Part shown: piece after piece, positions 7,183 through 13,424 of the stretch
How positions within the stretch are numbered: the stretch's first letter is position 1
How the letters are laid out: every line of letters starts with the position of its first letter
Source: JBCBWG01 sp964579305
GTDB lineage: Bacteria; Pseudomonadota; Alphaproteobacteria; Rhizobiales; Hyphomicrobiaceae
DNA: 21,148 nt
Assembly (NCBI GenBank): GCA_964579305.1
Contig: CAZOGY010000061.1
Coordinates: 1-21,148, forward strand
Direction: 5' to 3'
The notes under the pieces: generated by a model
The model's database searches: none
Told to the model about the DNA's origin: nothing
What the model saw: the letters and a program-made list of their open reading frames with translations, nothing else
Made by a program: the position numbers and the translations under genes

Positions 7183-8943
7183 TCACGATGAAGCGCCGTT
7201 TCCGGCCGGGGCCGGCTGCGGCTTGCAAAAGTCAAAGTCACACCCGTCAGGCGCTTGCAGCACGCTGGATCGGAACAGCCGATCATAGCCCCGCGCGCCC
7301 GCAAGCTCCTTGTCGCCCTGTTGCGCCGGAAGGGCGTTGCGGCGCAGATCAAGTTCGTCCTCGCCAACAAGCAGATCAAGCCTGCGTTCAGACACGCTGA
7401 GCCGGATCCGATCGCCCGTTTGCACCAAGGCCAGCGGGCCCCCGATCGCTGCTTCCGGCGCCACATGCAAAACGATGGTGCCGTAAGCCGTGCCACTCAT
7501 GCGGGCATCCGAGATCCGGACCATGTCCTTGATCCCCTTGGCCAAAAGCTTCTTCGGGATTGGCAGAAACCCAGCCTCAGGCATGGCGTAATCGGACCGC
7601 GGTCCCGCATTTTGCAAGACCAGGATATCGGCTTCGGTGACGTCAAGTTCTGGATCGTCGATCCGCTCGGCCAGGTCGTCGAGCGAGCCGAACACGATGG
7701 CTCGGCCTTCGTGCTCAAAAAGCTCCGGCGTCGCTGCGGACCGCTTCAAAATACATCCATCCGGTGCAAGTGAACCAAAAAGCGCCACCAGTCCGCCCTG
7801 CGGCTCGACCGGATCGGCAGCCGAACGGATGACGCGGCGGTCAACGTAAAACTTGTCCTCGCGGGCAAGCCGTTCGCCCAGCGTCTCTCCGGTCACCGTC
7901 ATGCAATCGAGATACAGCAGCGGTTTCAATTCGCGCAGGACCGCGCCGATCCCCCCCGCCGCGAAGAAGTCTTCCATATAGAAGGTATCGCCGACCGGCT
8001 TGACCGCTGTGAGAACCGGCGTCTGGTCGGACAATTCGTTGAACCGCCCCAGATCGAGCGGCAATCCGACCCGCCCTGCAATCGCGGCCAGATGAACCAC
8101 CCCGTTCGTCGACCCGCCGATCGCCAGCAAAACGCGCAAGGCATTCTCGATCGCCTCCGCCGTGATGATATCAGCGGCGGTCTGCCCGCGCGCGATCATC
8201 GCCACCGATTGTGCCCCCGTTGCCTCCGCTGCGCGCAAGCGATCAGCATGCACAGCCGGGATCGCAGCCGTGCCAGGCAATGTCATGCCAAGCGTCTCAG
8301 CGATCGCAGCCATGGTCGAAGCAGTCCCCATCACCGCACAGGTGCCAGATGTCGTCACCAAGCGACCTTCGACGGCGTCAATTTCCGCGTCCGAAAGCGT
8401 ACCTGCGCGATACTGCGTCCAGAATTTCCGGCAATCGGTGCAGGCGCCAACACGATCGTCTTTATAGCGGGATGTCATTTGCGGACCGCCAATCAACTGG
8501 ATTGCCGGCTTGCCACAGCTTGCCGCCGCCATAAGTTGCGCTGGGACGGTCTTGTCGCACCCGCCCATCAGGACCACGGCGTCCATCGGCTGGGCGCGGA
8601 TCATTTCTTCGGTGTCGAGCGCCATCAGATTGCGAAACTTCATTGAGTTCGGCGCAAGCGTCGATTCATGCAGACTGATGGTTGGGAATTCCAAGGCCAG
8701 CCCGCCGGCGGCTGTGACGCCGCGCTTCACCGCGTCGAGCAACTCTGGGAAGTGGCGATGGCATGGATTGAACCGCGAGTGCGTATTCGCGATCCCGACC
8801 ACCGGCCGCTTCAGCTCATCGCCGGAAAAGCCCTGTGACTTGGCGAAAGCCCGCCGCATATAAATCGAAAAATCGCGGTCGCCGTAGCTCTGCAGCCCCC
8901 GCAGGAAACCGCGATCCAAGGCATCGTCTTGATCATCCGCCAT
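7183..8943 (-). CDS. IlvD/Edd family dehydratase, probable sugar-acid dehydratase
   Basis: This 586-residue Fe-S dehydratase removes water from a 2,3-dihydroxy acid to give a 2-keto-3-deoxy acid. Key residues are C61 (NPCHRHF), C129 with K131 (GGCDKTVPA), C202 (TSGTCAVMG) and S483 (SDARMSGTA). This is the Cys/Cys-x-Lys/Cys/Ser set known from L-arabinonate and D-xylonate dehydratases, which carry a [2Fe-2S] cluster and a metal-bound carbamylated lysine. GACTDCRKFW (167-176) takes the place of the GGMYTAN-type segment of biosynthetic IlvD. I therefore favour sugar-acid catabolism over branched-chain amino acid synthesis. The C terminus YDRLFRSSVLQAPDGCDFDF is typical of the catabolic group. The ATG at 8943 follows a strong GGGGGAG. 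The gene reads toward the P460 gene and is divergent from the papain-like gene. Confidence 0.87.
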   Translation of the reverse strand: MADDQDDALDRGFLRGLQSYGDRDFSIYMRRAFAKSQGFSGDELKRPVVGIANTHSRFNPCHRHFPELLDAVKRGVTAAGGLALEFPTISLHESTLAPNSMKFRNLMALDTEEMIRAQPMDAVVLMGGCDKTVPAQLMAAASCGKPAIQLIGGPQMTSRYKDDRVGACTDCRKFWTQYRAGTLSDAEIDAVEGRLVTTSGTCAVMGTASTMAAIAETLGMTLPGTAAIPAVHADRLRAAEATGAQSVAMIARGQTAADIITAEAIENALRVLLAIGGSTNGVVHLAAIAGRVGLPLDLGRFNELSDQTPVLTAVKPVGDTFYMEDFFAAGGIGAVLRELKPLLYLDCMTVTGETLGERLAREDKFYVDRRVIRSAADPVEPQGGLVALFGSLAPDGCILKRSAATPELFEHEGRAIVFGSLDDLAERIDDPELDVTEADILVLQNAGPRSDYAMPEAGFLPIPKKLLAKGIKDMVRISDARMSGTAYGTIVLHVAPEAAIGGPLALVQTGDRIRLSVSERRLDLLVGEDELDLRRNALPAQQGDKELAGARGYDRLFRSSVLQAPDGCDFDFCKPQPAPAGNGASS

Positions 8944-9098
8944 CGGCCTGCTCCCCCACCGCCGTTGCATGCGCCTCGCGCGCTGTCTTTCGCGCCGACC
9001 GTTAGCACAGCTTGGCCCTGATTGAGGCACGCGTTAACGTTTCGCTAACACACTTGGCGGCATACGCGATGACAACCGCCCTCGATTGGAGGCCTGCG
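8944..9098. promoter_or_regulatory. Divergent promoter region between the dehydratase and the papain-like gene
   Basis: These 155 bases separate two genes that start in opposite directions, so promoters for both should lie here. The rightward half is relatively AT-richer (around 9031-9055) and contains the CtrA-type box listed separately. No clear sigma-70 pair could be assigned by eye. Confidence 0.5.
9034..9048. promoter_or_regulatory. CtrA-like box, TTAA-N7-CTAA
   Basis: The bases read TTAA, seven bases, then CTAA. The CtrA full-site consensus in alphaproteobacteria is TTAA-N7-TTAA, so this is one mismatch away with exact spacing. It lies about 50 bases before the ATG of the small papain-like gene, a usual position for a regulator. 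It could also be chance; no footprint evidence exists here. Confidence 0.35.
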
Positions 9099-9632
9099 AT
9101 GTCGTCGCTTGCGGATCTGCGCCTTGCACCTTTGGGTGCACGCACGACGCCAACATTGAATGCCGCGCGAAATGATACCGGACGAACGGCCTTTTGCGGC
9201 CCCGTCGTGGTCTCAGCGATCACCGGCTACCCTGTTAGCAAGGTGGAAGCTGCGGTTCATGCCGCGCGCGGCGGGACGGCTGACCCGGACGCCATTGTCA
9301 AAGGCACCTACGCCGAAGAGGTTGCCGACGCCCTGAGCGTGTTTGGCTACCGCATGACCCTTGCCGAGGACTACCACGACGTGGAGCGCAAGGCCCGTCC
9401 AACCGTGTGGTCCTGGATGCAAAAGCCGCGCAACGCGTGGGCGAACTATATCCTAGGCATTCACAAAGGCCGCGAAGGCCACTGGATCCTCATTCGCGGC
9501 GTGAAGATGTGCGACACCTTCACGGGCGGACAGTGGACATTTGTCTGCGATGGACCGCACCGCGGCGCGCGCATCATGGAAGTGTTCGCCGTCAGAAAAG
9601 ACCACGAGCATGTCCATAACGCGCGCGACTGA
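9099..9632 (+). CDS. Small papain-like (cysteine peptidase fold) protein, uncharacterised
   Basis: I do not recognise a named family. The 177-residue protein has a Cys, His, Asp order that suits a papain-like fold. C33 lies in RTAFCGPVVVSAITG at the start of a helix, H128 in GREGHWILIRGV at the start of a strand, and D139 in KMCDTFTGGQW. The Cys-to-His distance of about 95 residues and the FCGP/HW context resemble C39-like and NlpC-like enzymes and some small phage proteins. There is no signal peptide or membrane segment, so it is probably cytoplasmic. The ATG at 9099 is set by GGAGG six bases upstream; the frame is open from 9012, but the earlier ATGs lack a ribosome site. It converges on the six-cysteine secreted protein gene with a 33-base gap. 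Confidence 0.75.
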   Translation: MSSLADLRLAPLGARTTPTLNAARNDTGRTAFCGPVVVSAITGYPVSKVEAAVHAARGGTADPDAIVKGTYAEEVADALSVFGYRMTLAEDYHDVERKARPTVWSWMQKPRNAWANYILGIHKGREGHWILIRGVKMCDTFTGGQWTFVCDGPHRGARIMEVFAVRKDHEHVHNARD

Positions 9633-9665
9633 ACGCGCGCGTCTGAGGTTAAAAATGCGCGTCGA

Positions 9666-10112
9666 TCACTGCTGCACGTTTCGGCAGGACTTCGTGTAAT
9701 TGAGATAATTGAGCTCGATCGTCTTGTTGATGACAATCAGGTCTTCTGCACTGTCCAGGCACATCGAAACACCCTGTTCGGGTGTCGCAGCCGTTGAGAC
9801 GGCGATGCCGTCAGCCACCACTTGTTTGCATTGCTCGCGCAGGCACGATTCTCCCGTGCCAACATTGTTGGCAAAGAATGGCAGACAATCGCGAACCACG
9901 CGCGCGGCCGCTGGCGCCGCCTTCATTTGCTCCACCTGCTGACGCGTCAGGTTTTGCAGCATGTCGCTTGCGCGCTTACATAGCTTTTGGTTCACGCGCG
10001 ATGGTGCGTCGGCTTGCGCCGGCACAAGCAGCACGTCAGCGGCGAACGCCGCAAAGCATACGCTGACCCAAACGCCGCAACGGGTCGGGCCATAAAAATT
10101 TCGCTCAGACAT
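9666..10112 (-). CDS. Small secreted cysteine-rich protein of unknown function
   Basis: The 148-residue product has a hydrophobic N-terminal segment (about 13-32) ending VPAQADA, consistent with Sec export and cleavage near 34-36. The mature protein, about 112 residues, carries six cysteines (C45, C76, C90, C95, C118 and C143), enough for three disulphides, and reads as mostly helical (for example LTRQQVEQMKAA). I know no function for this pattern. The start at 10112 is preferred over the ATG six bases earlier because GGGGA lies seven bases from the former and only about two from the latter. It faces the papain-like gene tail to tail and is divergent from the pdxA-like gene across a 313-base spacer. 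Confidence 0.75.
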   Translation of the reverse strand: MSERNFYGPTRCGVWVSVCFAAFAADVLLVPAQADAPSRVNQKLCKRASDMLQNLTRQQVEQMKAAPAAARVVRDCLPFFANNVGTGESCLREQCKQVVADGIAVSTAATPEQGVSMCLDSAEDLIVINKTIELNYLNYTKSCRNVQQ

Positions 10113-10425
10113 TGTCATTTCCCCACACGCAACACGGCAAGCCCGACCTTCTGGCTTGTGACAGGCAAGCGCACCGTGCGCCATCGGCTCGTTCCGCTGC
10201 GGCCCCGCCGCTTATGCCGCAGCTGCATCACGAGACGTTGACGAGACCCCGGCCGGGCGCTTGCCACCTGGAAATGGCAGAGTTGCGATCATCGCGCGGA
10301 CCTGTTGCATCAAACCGGCACTCAGCGCCAAAGTGCCCCACGCGCAACGCTGCGAAACGCAACGAGATCCAAAAAACTGCGTGCGGCCTGCGCATGGACG
10401 CTCAGGAAACGCCAAGGAAAGCCCG
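10113..10425. promoter_or_regulatory. Divergent intergenic region upstream of the pdxA-like operon
   Basis: These 313 bases lie between the start of the secreted cysteine-rich gene (minus) and the start of the pdxA-like gene (plus). They must contain both promoters and possibly an operator for the catabolic genes. The frames running through it have no ribosome site and no family resemblance. I see no RNA gene, strong inverted repeat or riboswitch by eye. Confidence 0.4.
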
Positions 10426-11520
10426 ATGACAGACCGCCCCGTTCTCGCTCTCGCCATGGGCGATCCTTCCGGCATCAGCCCGGAACTCACAGCCAAATTG
10501 CTTGCCGATCCGGAAATCCGCGCCCTCGCCGACTTCATCATTATCGGGGACCGCCGCATTCTTGCAGAGGGTGAGGCCATTGCCGGCGTTACGCTTGATT
10601 TGCCGGTCTGGCGCCGCGGTCAAAACGATTGGCGCAATACGGCCGGCGCGGTCTTTGTTGATCTGGAAACGCTTGACCCAGCCGATGTCACCCTAGGCGA
10701 AAGTTCCCGCGCTGGCGGCCGCTTCGCCTATCTGAACTTTCAAGCCGCGCTGCGGCTCGCCGCACTCGGAGGCGCTGATGCGGTGACCTTCACACCGTTC
10801 AACAAGCACGCCATGCGCCTCTATGACGCAGGCTACATCGACGAGATCGCCGTCATCACGCGCGAGACCGGCGCAACCAAAGGCGGTCGCGAATTCAACA
10901 TTCTCGGTAACCTATGGAATGCACGCGTGACCTCCCACGTGCCCCTGTCGGGCGTGGCCGAACGCATCACCCGGGCCAATGTCCTCAACGCTTTGCGCCT
11001 GACAAATGAGAGCATGAAAGGTGCGGGTTTCCCAGAACCACGCATCGCCGTTGCAGCCCTGAACCCGCATGCCGGCGACGGCGGCAACTTCGGACACGAA
11101 GACGACGCCGAGATCGCCCCGGCGGTGTCAGATGCCCAGGCCGACGGCATTATCTGCGAAGGCCCCTTCCCATCGGACACCGTGTTCCTGCGCGCCAAGC
11201 GTGGTGATTTTGATGCGGTACAAACGATGTACCACGATCAGGGTCAGATCGCGATGAAGCTCATGGGGTTTGAAAGCGGCGTCACGCTTATTGGCGGCTA
11301 CGGATTTCCGGTATGCACGCCCGCGCACGGCACAGCCTATGACATCGCCGGCCAGGGCATTGCCAATCTTGGCGCCACACGCGAGGCCATGAAGGTCGCA
11401 GCCCGCATGGCCAACGTGCAGCCCAAATCCGAGCAAGACCGCGCAGCCCTCCTGACCACCGCGCTGGATGCACTTGATTTCGATGCGCAGACCTATGCGG
11501 CGCAGGAGGAAGCGGCGTGA
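10426..11520 (+). CDS. PdxA-family NAD-dependent dehydrogenase, probably catabolic rather than vitamin B6
   Basis: The 364-residue protein is a clear PdxA homologue of usual length. MGDPSGISPEL is at 11-21, the metal-binding histidines are H171 (TSHVPLSG), H215 (ALNPHAGDGG) and H270 (MYHDQG), followed by KLMGF (K278) and HGTAYDIAGQG (301-311). PdxA enzymes oxidise and decarboxylate a hydroxy acid using a divalent metal and NAD. However, the GHTE substrate loop expected near 138-141 reads YIDEIAVI, and the residues matching E. coli N283 and R292 are T287 and V292. The phosphate/substrate pocket of 4-phosphohydroxythreonine dehydrogenase is thus largely lost. AAGGAA precedes the ATG at 10426 by six bases. 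The stop overlaps the GTG of the next gene. Relatives of this kind include TphB-type cis-diol dehydrogenases. Confidence 0.87.
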   Translation: MTDRPVLALAMGDPSGISPELTAKLLADPEIRALADFIIIGDRRILAEGEAIAGVTLDLPVWRRGQNDWRNTAGAVFVDLETLDPADVTLGESSRAGGRFAYLNFQAALRLAALGGADAVTFTPFNKHAMRLYDAGYIDEIAVITRETGATKGGREFNILGNLWNARVTSHVPLSGVAERITRANVLNALRLTNESMKGAGFPEPRIAVAALNPHAGDGGNFGHEDDAEIAPAVSDAQADGIICEGPFPSDTVFLRAKRGDFDAVQTMYHDQGQIAMKLMGFESGVTLIGGYGFPVCTPAHGTAYDIAGQGIANLGATREAMKVAARMANVQPKSEQDRAALLTTALDALDFDAQTYAAQEEAA

Positions 11521-12467
11521 GCCTGGCGGCCATTCCCGCGTGTGGTTTCCTGGACTGCCACCACCATGTCTGGGACCCTGGGCCGACCAACCCCCACCCT
11601 TGGTTGACGGACGACCCGCCAATCCCGTTCCGGTACGGGGACTACGCGTCCATTCGCGGGCGCTATCTGCCGGCCGATTTCGCCCGTGACGCCGGCGCGG
11701 TTCCCGTCACCGGTCATGTCACAATGGAAGGCGAATGGGACGAAGCCGACCCCGTTGGCGAAACCCATTGGCTGGAACAGGTTTTCGCATGCGAACCGCG
11801 CTATCTGGGACATGTCGCGCGCGCCTTTCTCCATCGCAGCGATCTGGAGGCTGTGCTGGCGGGGCATGCGTCACATCCGTTTGTGAAAGGCATTCGCCAC
11901 AAGCCCACCGCAGCCCCCGCACCAGATCGGATCGAACGCGGCGTGCCAGGCGGCATGTCCGACCCGGCCTGGCTGGCTGGATATCGGAAGTTGGCGACGT
12001 TTGATCTGCATTTTGAGCTTCAGGCACCCTGGTGGCACGTGGATGAGTTGCTCGATCTGATCGCAAGCGTTCCGCAGACGCCTGTTGTTCTCAACCACGC
12101 GTTCATGCCGTCCGACCGCAGCGATGCCGGCCTTTCAGGCTGGCGCAAAGCGATTGAGCGTGCAGCAGCCGCGCCGAACGTGACGATCAAGATTTCCGGC
12201 ATCGGAGTAGCGGGCAAACCATGGACGCTGGAAGATCAGCGCCCGATTATTGAAGCATGCATCGCCGCTTTCGGTCCGCAGCGCGCGATGTTTGCCTCAA
12301 ACTTTCCCGTGGATCGGCTCTGCGGTGATTACGAAACAATCATTGGCGGGTACGCAGCCGCAGTCGCAGACTTGCCCGAAGCTGATCGCCGCGCACTGTT
12401 TTACGAGACCGCAGCACGCGTCTACCGGCTCGCAGTGGGCCAAACCGCGCCAGCAGAAAACGCGTGA
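11517..12467 (+). CDS. Amidohydrolase-2 family metal-dependent hydrolase (lactonase-like)
   Basis: This 316-residue TIM-barrel hydrolase belongs to the amidohydrolase-related (PF04909-type) group, which includes L-fuconolactonase, 4-sulfomuconolactone hydrolase and 2-pyrone-4,6-dicarboxylate lactonase. Visible residues are the N-terminal metal motif FLDCHHHVWD (H15 and H17), H165 (FDLHFELQ), H194 (VVLNHAFM) and the C-terminal SNFPVDRL with D266. The start is a GTG at 11517 overlapping the stop of the pdxA-like gene (GTGA) and preceded by AGGAGG within that gene, so translation is coupled. Its job is probably to open a lactone or cleave a C-C or C-N bond in the product of the dehydrogenase. 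The substrate is unknown. Confidence 0.85.
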   Translation: MSLAAIPACGFLDCHHHVWDPGPTNPHPWLTDDPPIPFRYGDYASIRGRYLPADFARDAGAVPVTGHVTMEGEWDEADPVGETHWLEQVFACEPRYLGHVARAFLHRSDLEAVLAGHASHPFVKGIRHKPTAAPAPDRIERGVPGGMSDPAWLAGYRKLATFDLHFELQAPWWHVDELLDLIASVPQTPVVLNHAFMPSDRSDAGLSGWRKAIERAAAAPNVTIKISGIGVAGKPWTLEDQRPIIEACIAAFGPQRAMFASNFPVDRLCGDYETIIGGYAAAVADLPEADRRALFYETAARVYRLAVGQTAPAENA

Positions 12468-12496
12468 GACCAGCGTGGGAGCAACGGGGACAAACC

Positions 12497-13174
12497 ATGC
12501 GCGTGATCGATCTGACACTGCCGATCCTCAGCGAGCACGTGCGCTGGCCGGCCGAACGCAGCGTGCGCGGTGACTTTGCCGCCGGCGATCTTTTTCAGGT
12601 CACGACGCTCAAAGTCTCTTGTCACTCCTACACGCATGTGGACGCCAAGCGGCACTATTTCCCCGATGGCCCAACCATCGAACAGACACCCCTTGAGGCG
12701 CTGGTCGGGCCCGCACGCGTGATCGATCTCAAGCATGTCGGGGCGAACTCGGCGATTGATGCGGAACATCTTGCGCAAGCCGCAGGTCCGCTTGCTCCAC
12801 GCCAAAAGGTCATTCTCGCGACAGGCTGGCACCGCCATCAATCTTTCGAAGACGCCGACTTCTGGCGCCAATCGCCCTATCTCACCCGTGACGCTGCGGA
12901 ATGGCTATTGTCGCAAGACGTGGAAACGGTTGCCTACGATTTTCCGCAAGACTACGTCATTCGCTGCTTGCTCGACGGTGACATCCGCCCGATTGAGGAG
13001 CATGTCACCCATGACGTTTTGCTGCGCAACGGCGTTCATATGGTCGAATATCTGACCAACACGGCTGCATTGCGCGATCAGACGGTGTTTTTGTCCGCCG
13101 CGCCGCTAAAAATCCCTGATGCTGATGGCGCGCCGTCCCGTGTCTATGCAATCGAAGGGCTCGCGCTGGACTGA
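12497..13174 (+). CDS. Cyclase family (kynurenine formamidase-like) metal-dependent hydrolase
   Basis: The 225-residue protein starts MRVIDLTLPI and has the cyclase-family metal motif SCHSYTHVDAKRHY (H43, H47, D49 and H53), followed later by GVHMVEYLTN (179-188, with conserved Glu). Family members hydrolyse amides or lactones, or dehydrate cyclic substrates; examples are kynurenine formamidase and isatin hydrolase. The usual HxGTHxD is HSYTHVD here. The ATG at 12497 is preferred because the family starts at VIDLT and GGGG lies seven bases upstream. An in-frame GTG at 12464 overlapping the previous stop is possible and would add 11 residues. It is probably the third gene of the pdxA-like operon. 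Confidence 0.83.
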   Translation: MRVIDLTLPILSEHVRWPAERSVRGDFAAGDLFQVTTLKVSCHSYTHVDAKRHYFPDGPTIEQTPLEALVGPARVIDLKHVGANSAIDAEHLAQAAGPLAPRQKVILATGWHRHQSFEDADFWRQSPYLTRDAAEWLLSQDVETVAYDFPQDYVIRCLLDGDIRPIEEHVTHDVLLRNGVHMVEYLTNTAALRDQTVFLSAAPLKIPDADGAPSRVYAIEGLALD

Positions 13175-13424
13175 TCGCAAGGCGCACAGTGCGACGCCTG
13201 CGCCATTACCGATCGCGTATCGGGTTGCGCGGATGAATGCGGCACTGTTCGCGCCGCCGGCTTGATCGCGCATGCACTGCAGACGCGTTGGCCGAGGTCG
13301 TCGCGGGCCGAGGTCGTCGCGGGATTGTCAGACTAGACGCGTACGGTGCTTGGATAACCGGCGTCTGGTCCCGTTTTTGCTTGGAACAGAGCCAATGGCC
13401 ACCTTTCCTGCTTGTTGGATGGAA
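13175..13424. other. Intergenic region before the solute-binding protein gene
   Basis: These 250 bases hold no recognisable gene. They contain the tandem duplication listed separately. The downstream frame is open through much of the region, but the extra residues are Arg-rich and would bury the signal peptide, so I treat it as non-coding leader. It may contain a promoter for the binding protein gene. No terminator hairpin is evident. Confidence 0.4.
13291..13322. repeat. Perfect 16-bp tandem duplication (2 copies)
   Basis: The unit gccgaggtcgtcgcgg occurs twice head to tail with no mismatch, in the leader region before the solute-binding protein gene. The simplest explanation is a slippage duplication in GC-rich DNA. 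It could also be a repeated operator site, but the unit has no strong dyad symmetry. Confidence 0.9.

Noticed and set aside
7104..7496. N-terminal extension of the P460-like protein to 314 residues.
   Set aside because: The added part overlaps the end of the dehydratase gene, is Arg/Cys-rich and would bury the signal peptide.
9099..9632. Prophage remnant suggested by the phage-like look of the papain-like protein.
   Set aside because: No integrase, structural, lysis or attachment-site sequence is visible on either side, and base composition does not change noticeably.
9630..9665. Bidirectional terminator between the papain-like and six-cysteine genes (acgcgc/gcgcgt pairing).
   Set aside because: The stem is short, the loop is long and simple CG-repeat sequence explains the match. 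A run of five A's is present but not placed after a good stem.
10113..10425. A small gene or structured RNA in the 313-base spacer.
   Set aside because: The open frames have no ribosome site and low-quality composition, and I could not find a convincing paired structure by eye.
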